Below are positions 1-11,095 of a stretch of 64,000 nt of DNA, piece after piece. The notes beneath the pieces are model-generated. The model did no database searches. It was not told where the DNA came from and saw nothing but the letters and a program-made list of their open reading frames with translations. The DNA lies in the NCBI GenBank assembly GCA_902774215.1, contig CACYHU010000009.1, positions 1 to 64,000 on the forward strand. The letters run 5' to 3'. The position numbers were made by a program, and so were the translations under genes. Origin of the DNA: an uncultured Chloroflexota bacterium (lineage in GTDB: Bacteria; Chloroflexota; Anaerolineae; Anaerolineales; Anaerolineaceae). How positions within the stretch are numbered: position 1 is the first letter of the stretch; each line of letters opens with the position of its first letter.

Positions 1-13
1 TCTAAAACAAACT

Positions 14-45
14 GGATGCCACCATCAAAGTATCGGATGGCATCC
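14..45. repeat. Short inverted repeat at the window edge
   Basis: GGATGCCA (14-21) is repeated in inverted form as TGGCATCC (38-45), with a 16-base loop. It lies between groEL and whatever gene precedes the window. No T-run follows, so a terminator role is unproven. It could also be a small operator. Confidence 0.35.
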
Positions 46-141
46 ATGTGCTAAACTTTTGCTATAATTCAATGTGTCCAGGATTCTGGGTACATATCAC
101 ATCTTTTATGGTGTACGACAGCCACTTTTTGTTTATCGGTT

Positions 142-165
142 GGTGATTGATTTCTGGCAATCACC
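142..165 (-). terminator. Hairpin downstream of groEL
   Basis: GGTGATTG (142-149) pairs with CAATCACC (158-165) around an 8-base loop, starting 24 bases past the groEL stop in the direction of transcription. On the minus strand the stem is followed by A-rich rather than T-rich sequence. It is therefore at best a weak or factor-assisted terminator. Confidence 0.3.
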
Positions 166-188
166 GGCTGTTAATTGTCAGCTTATGA

Positions 189-1817
<1,629 letters not shown>

Positions 1818-1960
1818 AATTATTCAAATCTCCTGTAGTTTACTTTTTCAATATTTCTGTTCAGTCATGCGGACTGCTTGCCGGGTCATCATTCGATTCG
1901 TTATTTTGCGAAGCGATATTATATTTTGACCGGCAGCCGGCAACTGTCTGCTGACAGCTC

Positions 1961-2248
1961 TTATTCAATCACTGCGAGCAAATCGGTTTCGCGCATGATC
2001 AGCAGTTTTTTGCCGTCGATCTTGGTTTCGGTTCCTGCGTATTTTGCGAACAGGACAGTATCGCCGATCTTGACATCCATGGCGATGCGTTCGCCCTTGT
2101 CATTGCGTTCACCGGCTCCGGCAAACAGGACTGTACCCTTCTGCGGTTTTTCTTTTGCGGTTTCGGGAAGAACGATACCACCGGCAGTGATGTCTTCCTG
2201 TTCGATCGGTTCAACAACGATGCGATTACCCAACGGACGTAAATTCAT
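1961..2248 (-). CDS. groES: Co-chaperonin GroES (Hsp10)
   Basis: This is the 95-aa lid of the GroEL chamber and has the normal family length. It begins [14 protein letters not shown] and contains the mobile-loop region with E-E[13 protein letters not shown] sequence around residues 18-31, which docks on GroEL. The end ...[14 protein letters not shown] is typical. A good AAGGAG ribosome site (complement of 2258-2263) lies about nine bases upstream of the ATG. It is the first gene of the groES-groEL operon, directly behind a promoter and a CIRCE element. Confidence 0.98.
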   Translation of the reverse strand: MNLRPLGNRIVVEPIEQEDITAGGIVLPETAKEKPQKGTVLFAGAGERNDKGERIAMDVKIGDTVLFAKYAGTETKIDGKKLLIMRETDLLAVIE

Positions 2249-2297
2249 TTTTTCTATCTCCTTAATATCAACAGATATTTAATAAACTTTTTCATTT

Positions 2298-2324
2298 TTA
2301 GCACTTAAAATCCTTAAGTGCTAA
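2298..2324 (-). promoter_or_regulatory. CIRCE operator (HrcA-binding site)
   Basis: TTAGCACTT - nine bases - AAGTGCTAA is a perfect 9-bp inverted repeat with the exact spacing of CIRCE (consensus TTAGCACTC-N9-GAGTGCTAA). Only the innermost base pair of the arms differs from consensus (C/G to T/A). It sits just downstream of the groES -10 box, where bound HrcA would block transcription start or escape. Heat-shock derepression of groES-groEL is the established role of this element. Confidence 0.92.
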
Positions 2325-2332
2325 CGATGAAT

Positions 2333-2360
2333 ATAATAATCTTTTCTGAAAAAAAGTCAA
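2333..2360 (-). promoter_or_regulatory. Promoter of groES-groEL
   Basis: Read on the minus strand, TTGACT (complement of 2355-2360) is followed after 16 bases by TATTAT (complement of 2333-2338). This is a vegetative sigma-70-type promoter. The CIRCE element begins nine bases downstream, overlapping the expected start site. Confidence 0.75.
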
Positions 2361-2440
2361 GAGGCTTATTACATTTCTTACAAAGTGTTAATATTAGTTC
2401 CCGGTTGCCGGTTACCTGTTGCCGGTAGTTAGAAGTTGAT

Positions 2441-2490
2441 AGCTGCGAGCTGCCGGTGTTGGTTTTACCGTGAACCGGCAGCTCGCAGCT
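2441..2490. repeat. 17-bp perfect inverted repeat
   Basis: The arms 2441-2457 and 2474-2490 are exact reverse complements over 17 bases and enclose a 16-base loop. The hairpin lies just after the stop of the sortase-fused surface gene and upstream of the groES promoter. It has no T-run and is flanked by recurring GCCGGT/ACCGGC words (2401-2430), which suggests a REP-like intergenic element. It may still help end or stabilise the upstream transcript. Confidence 0.6.
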
Positions 2491-2503
2491 CGCAGCCGGT
2501 ACG

Positions 2504-5500
2504 CTACAACGGCCTGGCGAAGACCGCACGGCGGTGCAGATAGCCGCCTTCAGCGGATTCATTCTCACAGGTGATCAGGACCAGACTGTTTTCTTCCTGA
2601 CCAGCGATCGCTGCCAGTTTTTCAAAATCATCCGGTACAAGCAGTTCATTGGCATAAACCCTGAAAGTCTGCATCAAACCATTTTCACCGTTCACAGTGA
2701 TCAGATCATTGGTCTCCAAAGTGCTCAGCAGGGCAAAGGGGCCGTATTCCGCATCGCTGAGCGTGTTATGCGCAGCGATCAGGGAGCATCCCTGACCAGG
2801 GAGCGAAAATCCTTCCATCACGCCTGCCCGCTCTCCGAGGTGCTGAACCTCCCAGCTGTTTTCCGTCAGCGGTATCCGTACAAGCTCCGTTTCCACATCC
2901 AGCGCGGGGATCTGCAGACTCATCCGCACAGCCTTATAATCCGGAACATTCCTCAGTTCCGTGAGAAGCCCCGGATGGGTTGAGGAAAAGCCTGTGGCAG
3001 GAAGTTCGAACCTCTCATACAGCAGGGGATAAAACGCCATGGTGTTTCGCTCTTCACGGGAACCGTCATCCCAGAACAGACTGACATTCATTCCGCCGCC
3101 GAAGGTCAAACCGGCTTCAGCGCTCAGACGGTATACTTTTGAGCCAAGTGTTATGGTCTCAGGCTGTACGGAGATCGTGATCGTGTATGCTCCGCCGGCA
3201 GGATCCGGTATTTCCCGGTCAAAGGAGACATTCATCGTGATCTTTTCATTATCCATGGAGCCGTCCAGATTCAGGGGCCACAATTTTGATTCTGTAAGGA
3301 TCTGTCCGTTTTTAGCGATGCTGATTTTTACGACCAGCGGCAGGTATCGGAACCCTTCGGGCGTACCCTTTGCTCCGTTATTCCGGCTGTTGGTAAATTG
3401 GATCTGCAGCTTATACGGGCTCTCTTCACTGATAGCGAACCGGATCTCGCAGATGCCGTCTTCAAAGAAGACTCTGAGCGTGTAATTATCCGGAGGAAGC
3501 GTATTCACGAAATCTGCATGAAGCTTAATGATCAGGCTGCCCTCAAGCACATCATAGTTTTCCGGTGCAACTTCCTTTGTTTCACCGCTGCTTTCTCTTC
3601 TGAGCTGGATCCTGTTCCTGAACCGGCTGTAAGTTTCTTCGTCGTTTTCGACGCGCTCGATGATGAAGATAACGTCCTGATCAGACCCTTTTTCGTGATC
3701 CTGATTTTCTCCGGCAAAAGCTGTGTAATTGTCTGTGATCAGTTCTTCATATGTATAGACGAAGGTGGTATTTTGCGTGAGCGTTGTTCCCGGAACGGGT
3801 ACCGGGTCCCAGCTGCCTTCTATTTTGTATCCTGCGTCAGGCCTGGTGCCTGCAGCGGGGATATCCGTTTCTTTGAGCTTCAGGGATCCGTCTTCCGGAT
3901 ACCCCGTCAGCGTGACAGTTTTTTCTGTTTTTGTCCCGTCATCCCAGGCACCGTTCTTTACTTCGAAAGCGACCCGTACGGTAAGCGGATCTTTGACGGT
4001 CAGTTTCCCGTCCTGATAGGAAATATTATAAAGATTCGTCACGTCATTGCCGGATCCGTCTTTTATTTCTGCCTCAGTGGGAGTGATTGTTCCGTTGTCT
4101 GTGGCTGCAGATGTGTTACTGGCGGTCAGCTTTACCGCGCTGAGTACATGCCCGGCTTGGGCGCCGATCAATTCAGCCTGGTCGATACGCTTGTCGATCT
4201 CTCCGCCTACCCTGACTGTCTGATCCTTTGCCCTGACCGTGACTGCAGTATTTTCTTCCAGTTTTATGTCATGGATCCAGACACCGCCGCCCATGGGAAC
4301 AGTGAAGCTGCAGATCCCGGCGGAGCAATCCATCTTTGCGGCATCGTCCTTACCCTCACGCCAATATGCTTCCGTGATGTGATATCCTTCTTCATTGCTC
4401 TTCACAGTCACGGTATCTCCGGCGTTTGCCCAGTAATAGGTTTTTGTGTTTTCTTTCCGGTTCTGAATATAAAAATTATCTTGTTCGTCGCGTAAATTAT
4501 GTCCAAAACCATCTGAGAAACCGGATTCACAATAACGTTGTATTGTTTCGGTATTTCCGCTTTCTGTTATAGCCCGGGCTTCGCCTGTCCCGTCTGACTC
4601 GATTATCACGGTATCCGGCAGGGAAGGGTCAGCCAGGAGGATATAGCGGATCCTCTCTTCGAATGCTGTGTCCGGGGTCAATGTTTCGTTTTCCTTTGTG
4701 AAAGCGACATGGTCATTTTCCGGTTGGATCGCCCAGGCTGCCAGGGTGAAGCTGCTGTCATTGGCAGTTTTCAACAGGATCGGAGCTGTGCTTCCGTTTA
4801 TTGTACCGAAAACAACGACATTCTTTTCCTGGTTATTGCCTGATTTGTCATAAACACCAACCTGATCGCCGGAAACCTTGATCTCTTTTGTTCCAACCGG
4901 CGGCTCGGCAGGAACCACCCCGACCTGGATGTTGACCAGACCGCCTTCGCCGGATATCGCAATTCCCGCGGTATCCCCGAGAGAAGCCCCTGTGATACCG
5001 CTTTCCGTGATGCTGCCTTCGATGAGTGCGTCAATAGCCCCTCCGGCGGATTCAGTATACAAACCATAAGCTTTTCCACCGGATCCATCTGCTGACACAC
5101 GGATCCCGCCGCCGTTCGTTGTCTCAAAACGGATCTTATTTTCAGCGGCTTCCGTGGTTAAATGCGCGCCGTATGCGGTTACAGTTTCTCCTACTGCGCT
5201 GACTGTAATATCACCCGGGTATGCCGGTTCACACTGTTTATATGTACCGGCAGTCATTATTGCTTTGTAAAAAGTATCGCCATTTTGTGCCGCGTATAAA
5301 ACTTCACCGGTAGACGCATTTTTAAGAAAATAAATATCGTAGGTTTCCTCACCATAAGAATAATCGGATTTGAATTTTTCTTGATTATAAGAATTTGAAT
5401 TTTCGATAACTTCCGGTGTCACTTCGAAAGCGAGCGGATTATTACTTATATCTAAATATTGGGAATCAACGACAAGAGTTTCTTCTCCTTTTCGTTCCCA

Positions 5501-6586
5501 TTTATTTACATGATAGTACCATTGTCTGCCCGAGGTGAATGTGGCCTGTCCCGTAGTATTGTTTTCGGTATTGTTTTCCGCGGTTATTTTAACTCCCTCT
5601 GCCGTAATTGTTGCCGCGTTCGAAACGTCTGTTTTTACCGCTCCGGCATTTACATTGATTTTCCCCCCTTTTGCGGCAAGTTCGACTGTATTAGCTTTTA
5701 TTTGATCTGCTTTTGTATTGGTGCCTTCTTTTGGCGGTGCGGCCTTTATTGATGCGTCCCCAAAAACATTTATCGCCGCTTCACCGCCTGTCTGCACCAC
5801 ATCGAACACTTTCGCGGTTATTACGGCATTGCTTTGTGTATTGAACAGGTCCACTGATGTATTGAGAAGATAGGCTGTGACATTCTGACCGGATGATGAA
5901 TTCAGTGCGACCGATTCCAATGTTGTAAGAGTGTTTTCCGCGTTGATGCCGGTGGATCCTGAAGAGGTGTCATAAACTACCGCCATATCGATTGAAGGCT
6001 TTTGGGAGTTAAAATCGATCATGTGGCATTCTGCTTCATCGCATGTATTTTGATATATGTTTCCATATGTTCCTGTAAAAGAAAATGCTTCTTTCAGATT
6101 CACATGGAGTTCAGAAAGGGTGTCTGAACCAACCCCATCCTCTAATCTTGCATCTGGAAGATCACATTTTTGGGGATTTTGACTATCTTTACAGGAATCC
6201 CAGGGAATGATCACGGTCGGCTGCCCTGATTCAGGTGTGTTTGTGGGAACAAAAATTTTCGGCATGATATATTCATCCGGCGTCTGAGTCTCTGTCGGTT
6301 CAGGTGTAAGTGTCGGAGTGGCTGTGGGCGTGGGTGTGTATGAAGCTTCCGCCCGGTCCGCGTACTGCGCTGATGCGGGAAGGTTCGCTGTTACCGGGAG
6401 CAGTGCAGCGGCACAGGTAAAGATCGCCGTGAACAGTGCCCGCCCGGATGATGTATTTTTTTGATTTTCAGGCGCGGAGCTCCTGTCCTTTGTATATTGG
6501 GAACAGGTTTCAAAGGGCTCAGTACTGTTTTTCCTGAGCAGGTGCTGAATGGCATTTGTGATATATAAAAATAAAACCTTTTTCAT
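2504..6586 (-). CDS. Giant surface protein with LPATG motif and fused C-terminal sortase domain
   Basis: A 1,360-aa exported protein. After a long N-region, a hydrophobic stretch (about residues 50-72, ending in ...PASAQ) looks like a signal peptide. It is followed by a Thr/Pro linker (TPTPTATPTLTPEPTETQTP), Ser/Asn/Thr-rich beta-helix-like sequence, and an InlB-B/MucBP-like repeat around residue 860. The end is remarkable: the sorting motif LPATG (1195-1199) is followed not by a membrane anchor but by a sortase-like domain (about 1215-1360). That domain has candidate catalytic His1273 (AAHNT), Cys1340 (LITCEN) and Arg1352/1353. Family knowledge gives sortases Cys transpeptidase activity on LPXTG substrates, so self-processing or self-anchoring is inferred. 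The start has a GGAGA site eight or nine bases upstream. It is the last gene of the minus-strand surface block. Confidence 0.85.
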   Translation of the reverse strand: MKKVLFLYITNAIQHLLRKNSTEPFETCSQYTKDRSSAPENQKNTSSGRALFTAIFTCAAALLPVTANLPASAQYADRAEASYTPTPTATPTLTPEPTETQTPDEYIMPKIFVPTNTPESGQPTVIIPWDSCKDSQNPQKCDLPDARLEDGVGSDTLSELHVNLKEAFSFTGTYGNIYQNTCDEAECHMIDFNSQKPSIDMAVVYDTSSGSTGINAENTLTTLESVALNSSSGQNVTAYLLNTSVDLFNTQSNAVITAKVFDVVQTGGEAAINVFGDASIKAAPPKEGTNTKADQIKANTVELAAKGGKINVNAGAVKTDVSNAATITAEGVKITAENNTENNTTGQATFTSGRQWYYHVNKWERKGEETLVVDSQYLDISNNPLAFEVTPEVIENSNSYNQEKFKSDYSYGEETYDIYFLKNASTGEVLYAAQNGDTFYKAIMTAGTYKQCEPAYPGDITVSAVGETVTAYGAHLTTEAAENKIRFETTNGGGIRVSADGSGGKAYGLYTESAGGAIDALIEGSITESGITGASLGDTAGIAISGEGGLVNIQVGVVPAEPPVGTKEIKVSGDQVGVYDKSGNNQEKNVVVFGTINGSTAPILLKTANDSSFTLAAWAIQPENDHVAFTKENETLTPDTAFEERIRYILLADPSLPDTVIIESDGTGEARAITESGNTETIQRYCESGFSDGFGHNLRDEQDNFYIQNRKENTKTYYWANAGDTVTVKSNEEGYHITEAYWREGKDDAAKMDCSAGICSFTVPMGGGVWIHDIKLEENTAVTVRAKDQTVRVGGEIDKRIDQAELIGAQAGHVLSAVKLTASNTSAATDNGTITPTEAEIKDGSGNDVTNLYNISYQDGKLTVKDPLTVRVAFEVKNGAWDDGTKTEKTVTLTGYPEDGSLKLKETDIPAAGTRPDAGYKIEGSWDPVPVPGTTLTQNTTFVYTYEELITDNYTAFAGENQDHEKGSDQDVIFIIERVENDEETYSRFRNRIQLRRESSGETKEVAPENYDVLEGSLIIKLHADFVNTLPPDNYTLRVFFEDGICEIRFAISEESPYKLQIQFTNSRNNGAKGTPEGFRYLPLVVKISIAKNGQILTESKLWPLNLDGSMDNEKITMNVSFDREIPDPAGGAYTITISVQPETITLGSKVYRLSAEAGLTFGGGMNVSLFWDDGSREERNTMAFYPLLYERFELPATGFSSTHPGLLTELRNVPDYKAVRMSLQIPALDVETELVRIPLTENSWEVQHLGERAGVMEGFSLPGQGCSLIAAHNTLSDAEYGPFALLSTLETNDLITVNGENGLMQTFRVYANELLVPDDFEKLAAIAGQEENSLVLITCENESAEGGYLHRRAVFARPL

Positions 6587-6701
6587 ATGTCTCTCTCTCC
6601 AAAAACATATTCTTCAGTTTTGAATATTGAATTTTTCAGTTTTTGTTTATCGTAATAGAATTCACTTCTTCCTTCTTTAGTAATTATATCCTGAATTTCA
6701 T

Positions 6702-7562
6702 TCAATACGCACAGCGGAAGCCGAGATCGTGGGTGTGGTTCAGGATGTAGCTGTAATTGCGGGCGGTGATCTCCAGACGGTGGAAGGGATAAGCCCAGGA
6801 AAAACCGCGGATCACATAGTCATTTCCTCCGGTGACCGCGCGGGGATCGGCGGCCGGACTTTCACTGTAGAAAAAAGCATCGTACTGATCGGCGGTCCAC
6901 TCCCAGACGTTGCCTTCCATGTTATATACCCCGTAAGGGCTGACTCCTTTCGGGAAGGAGTCCACCGGTGCGGTATCGCCGTTTTCAAAGAGGTTGATCT
7001 GCGCCGGGACCTTCATCGGGAGCTTGTTCCCCCAGGGATAAAGAAATCCCTCCTCTCCGCGGGCTGCTTTCTCCCATTCAGCTTCTGTCGGCAGCCGCTT
7101 CCCCGCCCAGGTGCAGTAGGCGGTGGCCTGGTAATAGTCCACATGGATCACGGGATAGTCCGCGTATAATTCGTTCGTGTAGTAATCTGACCGTGTGCTG
7201 CTGGTGAAGCTTTTAGGATCGGTGCAGTACTGTGCTTTCACGCATTTCGCATATTGCGCATTGCTGACTTCATAACGGTCGATCCAGAAGCCTTTGAGTG
7301 TGACTTCATGTGCCGGACGGGATGCGGTCAGAGAATCCTCATCATCGGTTCCCATGATGAAAGGTCCTTCAGGAATGAAGACCATCTCAGCGTCATCCCT
7401 GCTTATATCATAAGCGGGCGGAGCGGAAGGCTCCGGCGTTTTTCCATTATGAAAAGACCCGGCAGCAATGGATGCCTCGGCCGGTGCGGTTTCCTGAGCG
7501 GAACCTGCAGAGGAAAGGATACACAGACAGATCAGAGTCAGCAAAACAATAAATGTTTTCAT
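6702..7562 (-). CDS. Secreted SUMF1/FGE-fold protein
   Basis: I chose the internal ATG at 7562, which gives 286 aa beginning MKTFIVLLTLICLCILSSAG, a clear signal peptide. The longer reading back to 7751 adds 63 residues of unlikely sequence across an AT-rich, promoter-like stretch. The body is a formylglycine-generating-enzyme-type domain: MVFIPEGPFIMGTDDED near the start, then RLPTEAEWEKAARG, GNVWEWTAD and the C-terminal GFRCA. The paired active-site cysteines of true FGE (in the usual RGGSF...R...C region) are not present; that region reads RGFSWAYPFHR. A binding or structural role, or an unrelated oxidation reaction, is therefore more likely than sulfatase activation. It lies between the sortase-fused protein and surface-glycan genes on the same strand. 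Confidence 0.85.
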   Translation of the reverse strand: MKTFIVLLTLICLCILSSAGSAQETAPAEASIAAGSFHNGKTPEPSAPPAYDISRDDAEMVFIPEGPFIMGTDDEDSLTASRPAHEVTLKGFWIDRYEVSNAQYAKCVKAQYCTDPKSFTSSTRSDYYTNELYADYPVIHVDYYQATAYCTWAGKRLPTEAEWEKAARGEEGFLYPWGNKLPMKVPAQINLFENGDTAPVDSFPKGVSPYGVYNMEGNVWEWTADQYDAFFYSESPAADPRAVTGGNDYVIRGFSWAYPFHRLEITARNYSYILNHTHDLGFRCAY

Positions 7563-7747
7563 ATTTTCGAAGAAAATGTTATTAATTATAATAATATAGT
7601 TTATTATACCTTGAGAATAGAAACATGGGATGGGAAATTTTTGCAGCCGATCGGAACCGGGTAATGATGCACAAATGTCAGACCCTTTGTGCGGGTTTTG
7701 CAGCAGCAAAATGATAGTTCCCGACCGGTCCGTTCTGAATGATACGT

Positions 7748-9088
7748 TCACACGGTTATTTTTGGCAAAGCATAATATAAGCTGAGAAGAAGGAATAAAC
7801 AGTATCCAAAAAATGCAGCAATTTTCCCTGTTGTATGCATTATGACTGAAGCGGAGTTTCCGGAATGGTCGGAAATGAAACTGCTGATCTTATCCATACT
7901 GTATGATGCCATATATGCAAGCAGAAAAATAATGGTGATGACATACCGTCCCTGCGGCTGATAGTCACGGTAATAGGACTGGTAAAAATGGGATAAAAAT
8001 GTAATGAATCCCGCAGCGATAAGCATGCTTAAAAACCAGATGTCTCTTTTGGAAGGTTTGTAGTTTAATATGACTGCCAGGTAAAGCATGATAAAGAAGA
8101 TGAAAAAGCAGAAATAGAATTTGTAGTAATTCGCCGGAAGATAAACAGTCATGTAATCAAAAACACCTATAAAGCTCAGCACTGTCCACCGCAGAAATTC
8201 AAAGTCATTGTAAAGCAAAAAATCTATGGCGGAATAACCTTTATCATGAAATGAATTATAAGAATACCTGACGTCATATCCCTGTTCCGCTGCCAGTGTC
8301 CTTGAAACCGCTTCTGATTTCAAACCGAAAAAATCTCCGTTATGAAGGATCGCATTGCGGATAAAAAACCATCCGGCAAGCAATGCGCAGGTACAAATGA
8401 TCAGGGCGGCACGTTTGAAGAGAAAGTTTTTTTTATCGGGTATTCCGGACCGGATAATTGCGGCTGCAAACCAGATAAAGCCGGCGAGTATCCACCCGTA
8501 AATTGAGTAATATGATAACAATCCGACGGAAAAAGCAATTGCCAGTCCCAGACAGCTGCGTATTTCCCAGTTGTTTTGATAACCCTCGGCAAGATAAAAA
8601 AGGATCATGGCTGTGGCTGCCAGCGCAAGGGAATCATTATTCTGGTACATTCCCAGATATTGGACCTGCGGCAGAAAGCTCACGATCAGCGTAAAAAGGA
8701 TCGCTGAAAAATAATGTTTGAACAAAATATGACCGAGTTTGAGCGCGTAAAAACAGCATAATGCTATAGAACAGCAGCTTCCTAACCTGGATGCCGCGAT
8801 CAATACATCTTGTGATTTTGAAAAGAGGGAAGCGGCTTTCATAAACATTGCGGCTATGATAGATGACAGGTAAGGACGCAGTGCGTAAGAGAATTCCCAT
8901 CCGGGATTTATCGTTTCTCTTTCAAATCCGTTTGGCAGGGTGCCGGTGTTATAAATCCAGTTTGACAGCAGCATTCTGCCTCCTCTTTCGTCCGGACAGT
9001 GATCCGGGGACACCAGAGCTCCGCCTGTTATACAGATAAGCAGCGCGATGAAAACGAGAATATATCCGTTTGAGAATCGTTTTTTCAT
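7748..9088 (-). CDS. Multi-pass membrane protein, GT-C/DUF2142-like glycosyltransferase candidate
   Basis: The ATG at 9088 (446 aa, MKKRFSNGYIL) is preferred over a TTG at 9121, because GAGG lies five bases upstream of it. About ten hydrophobic segments span the protein. The first is followed by a short loop holding P-D-E-R-G-G-R-M-L-L, which resembles the acidic first-loop motif of GT-C-fold enzymes that transfer sugars from lipid carriers. A QNNDSLALAATA helix is also typical of this broad group. Next to RgpF-like and rhamnose genes, a role in exporting or decorating a surface glycan is likely. The exact donor and acceptor cannot be read from sequence. DUF2142 membership is a guess. Confidence 0.7.
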   Translation of the reverse strand: MKKRFSNGYILVFIALLICITGGALVSPDHCPDERGGRMLLSNWIYNTGTLPNGFERETINPGWEFSYALRPYLSSIIAAMFMKAASLFSKSQDVLIAASRLGSCCSIALCCFYALKLGHILFKHYFSAILFTLIVSFLPQVQYLGMYQNNDSLALAATAMILFYLAEGYQNNWEIRSCLGLAIAFSVGLLSYYSIYGWILAGFIWFAAAIIRSGIPDKKNFLFKRAALIICTCALLAGWFFIRNAILHNGDFFGLKSEAVSRTLAAEQGYDVRYSYNSFHDKGYSAIDFLLYNDFEFLRWTVLSFIGVFDYMTVYLPANYYKFYFCFFIFFIMLYLAVILNYKPSKRDIWFLSMLIAAGFITFLSHFYQSYYRDYQPQGRYVITIIFLLAYMASYSMDKISSFISDHSGNSASVIMHTTGKIAAFFGYCLFLLLSLYYALPKITV

Positions 9089-9146
9089 CTTTTCCTCATA
9101 AAAGTTCTGTTCTTGCCCCAATTGATTCTGTCTGGCAAAGAATTAA

Positions 9147-10994
9147 TTACTTCTCCGGATCGTCAAGGCTTTGCCTGATAATATTCAGCGCTTTATCCAT
9201 GTTGCCCGTTATTTCAGCGTTCAATCCTCCATCAGGAGATATTTCCCTGTACAGGCTGCAGGTTTTTTCGTTTGTGAAAAAGATTTTCCACATATATCGG
9301 TTTGCATCAAGCCTCAATATATTGATCTCATTTTGTTCATCCGGATCATCATCGCACACAAGGATCGGCAGAAAATCCCGCCCGGCTGCATATTTGGGCT
9401 GGTAACGGAAGGAAGAAATATTCCGGGCGGAAGAATAGCACACAATGTCTGCTTTTTCACAGACATCAGGCCAGTTTTCCATGTCATCCGGGCGGACACG
9501 GATCAGTTGTTCTTCAGGAATCCCGGCGGAAATCAGGGCTCTTTCCTGTTCGGCAATTTCGATTACAATATCCATCAGTATTTTCTTTTGATCCTGAAGG
9601 TCGGGGATGACCGCAATTTTGGGTTCGAAAAAAGGATCTGCCAGCATTTTTCGGAAGAGCGATTCCGCGGGAAATGAAGTAGCGGATGCCGTCAGAAAAA
9701 CCGCTTTTACCCTTTCTCCATTTTCCCTTCTGTTTTTTATTTCTTTGATTTTTTCCTCAAATGAATCCTGGTGCTCCCGAATTGAGGGCGGTTTGAATTC
9801 CCGAGTTTCTTTATTTGGAATATGAATATATTCAGCTAATTCCGGATTATTTTCCCTGATGACTGAAAGAACGGATGTCAAATCTTCTTTGGAAAGTCCT
9901 TTGAATGCCTTCTTCTTCACAAGCGGAATACGGTATTCTTTCAGAAATGTGAGTGGCTTATCATATATATTATTGAAACATTCCTTATATACTGTCTGCC
10001 AAAGAAAACCTTTTTTCTGAAGATAATCGGTCAGTTGGGTCTCCAGCGTAAGGATTACTTTGTTCCGATCGTATTCTCCCTGAATATTATTCAGAAAATT
10101 ATCCAGATGCCGTGAGCTGATAACAGGCTTTCTGAATACATAAAAATAAGAGGAAATGTGCGATTTATGAATTAACTGCTGCTTATCTTTCAGACCGCTG
10201 CATCCCCAAAAATCGCATATTTCGTTTTCCATGCGCTGCCAGAGCTCCTCAAACGGGTAGACCGGGCCCCAGCAGGAATCATTCAGCAAAATCAGCTCAT
10301 CAGATGTATGGTCATCCAGCAAACCGGTTATCCTTGCATATTGCAAACCTCTTTTGTAAGAGCCAAAGTCATATTGCTTATGCCTTTCGAATTCCGCGTA
10401 ACAGACAAGACCGCTGAGCTTATCCAATTCGGCGGGAATAACAGGACAATCACCGACCAGGATAATGTTATCAGCGACCTTTTCCAATCCTCTCAGCATA
10501 ATAAGCAGGCTTTCCGGAATGTTCCCGCCGCTGAGAAAACAGGATACAACGGCAGTCCTTTTGTGAATGACAGGGTTTTTCTCCCTGACACGGCTGATGT
10601 TTTGTGCCTCCGGCGGAAAATGGTCCTCTTTTGGCAGCTGAAGGGTGGAGAACAGAAGATTATTACCACGGCCAAATTCCTCAAAATTATACAGTGGATT
10701 GCTTTTTAATCGTTTTATATCCGGATTCAGATAATAATATTCTTCACTACTGAAAAACTCAGAGGGATCTCTTCTTTCAAATCCGCCGATCCTGTAATAA
10801 TGTTCAGCCGGATCTTCATTATCAGGTATGTCAGGGTTGTTCCTTTTATAATAGTCTTCATCAAAAAAAACAGAATTCCTGATATAAGGCTCTCCATCCT
10901 TGTTTTCATAAAAATTTCTGGCGGAATAATCCCGGAGTTCCTGTATATGTTTTATGACCCAGGCGGCTTTTTGAAAAAGCAGTTTTATTGACAT
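9147..10994 (-). CDS. RgpF-like rhamnan/polysaccharide synthesis protein
   Basis: A 615-aa cytosolic or peripheral protein. Residues 42-112 hold two short repeats of the kind FDEDYYKRNNPDI / SSEEYYYLNPDI, common in front of bacterial glycosyltransferases. Residues about 145-380 match the rhamnan synthesis protein F style: KRTAVVSCFLSGG, then YDFGSYKRGLQYA, ELILLNDSCWGPVYP and SHISSYFYVFRK. The C-terminal third (about 430-600, KAVFLTASATSFPAES...) resembles a second nucleotide-sugar or glycerophosphotransferase-type domain. It is 58 bp upstream of the membrane GT-like gene and behind rfbD-rfbC. A role in building a rhamnose-containing surface polymer fits both family and context. Confidence 0.8.
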   Translation of the reverse strand: MSIKLLFQKAAWVIKHIQELRDYSARNFYENKDGEPYIRNSVFFDEDYYKRNNPDIPDNEDPAEHYYRIGGFERRDPSEFFSSEEYYYLNPDIKRLKSNPLYNFEEFGRGNNLLFSTLQLPKEDHFPPEAQNISRVREKNPVIHKRTAVVSCFLSGGNIPESLLIMLRGLEKVADNIILVGDCPVIPAELDKLSGLVCYAEFERHKQYDFGSYKRGLQYARITGLLDDHTSDELILLNDSCWGPVYPFEELWQRMENEICDFWGCSGLKDKQQLIHKSHISSYFYVFRKPVISSRHLDNFLNNIQGEYDRNKVILTLETQLTDYLQKKGFLWQTVYKECFNNIYDKPLTFLKEYRIPLVKKKAFKGLSKEDLTSVLSVIRENNPELAEYIHIPNKETREFKPPSIREHQDSFEEKIKEIKNRRENGERVKAVFLTASATSFPAESLFRKMLADPFFEPKIAVIPDLQDQKKILMDIVIEIAEQERALISAGIPEEQLIRVRPDDMENWPDVCEKADIVCYSSARNISSFRYQPKYAAGRDFLPILVCDDDPDEQNEINILRLDANRYMWKIFFTNEKTCSLYREISPDGGLNAEITGNMDKALNIIRQSLDDPEK

Positions 10995-11034
10995 GAATCT
11001 TTTCTCTGTTTTACTTCATATTTATGATCCGAAT

Positions 11035-11093
11035 AAGGATTCACCAATGTGTCGTGAAAATCAGAATTTCTGACACCTGACACCTGAATCCTT
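11035..11093. repeat. Nested inverted repeat after rfbC
   Basis: AAGGATTCA (11035-11043) and TGAATCCTT (11085-11093) form the outer arms. GTGTC/GACAC and TCAGAA/TTCTGA pair inside them. The element starts three bases past the rfbC stop and contains a doubled TGACACC word. It may act as a terminator for rfbD-rfbC, but no T-run follows it. Confidence 0.45.
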
Positions 11094-11095
11094 TT

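Noticed and set aside
7563-7751. Longer start for the FGE-fold protein overlapping the upstream stop (ATGA)
   Set aside because: The added residues lack protein character and push the clear signal peptide to an internal position. The internal ATG gives a proper secreted protein.
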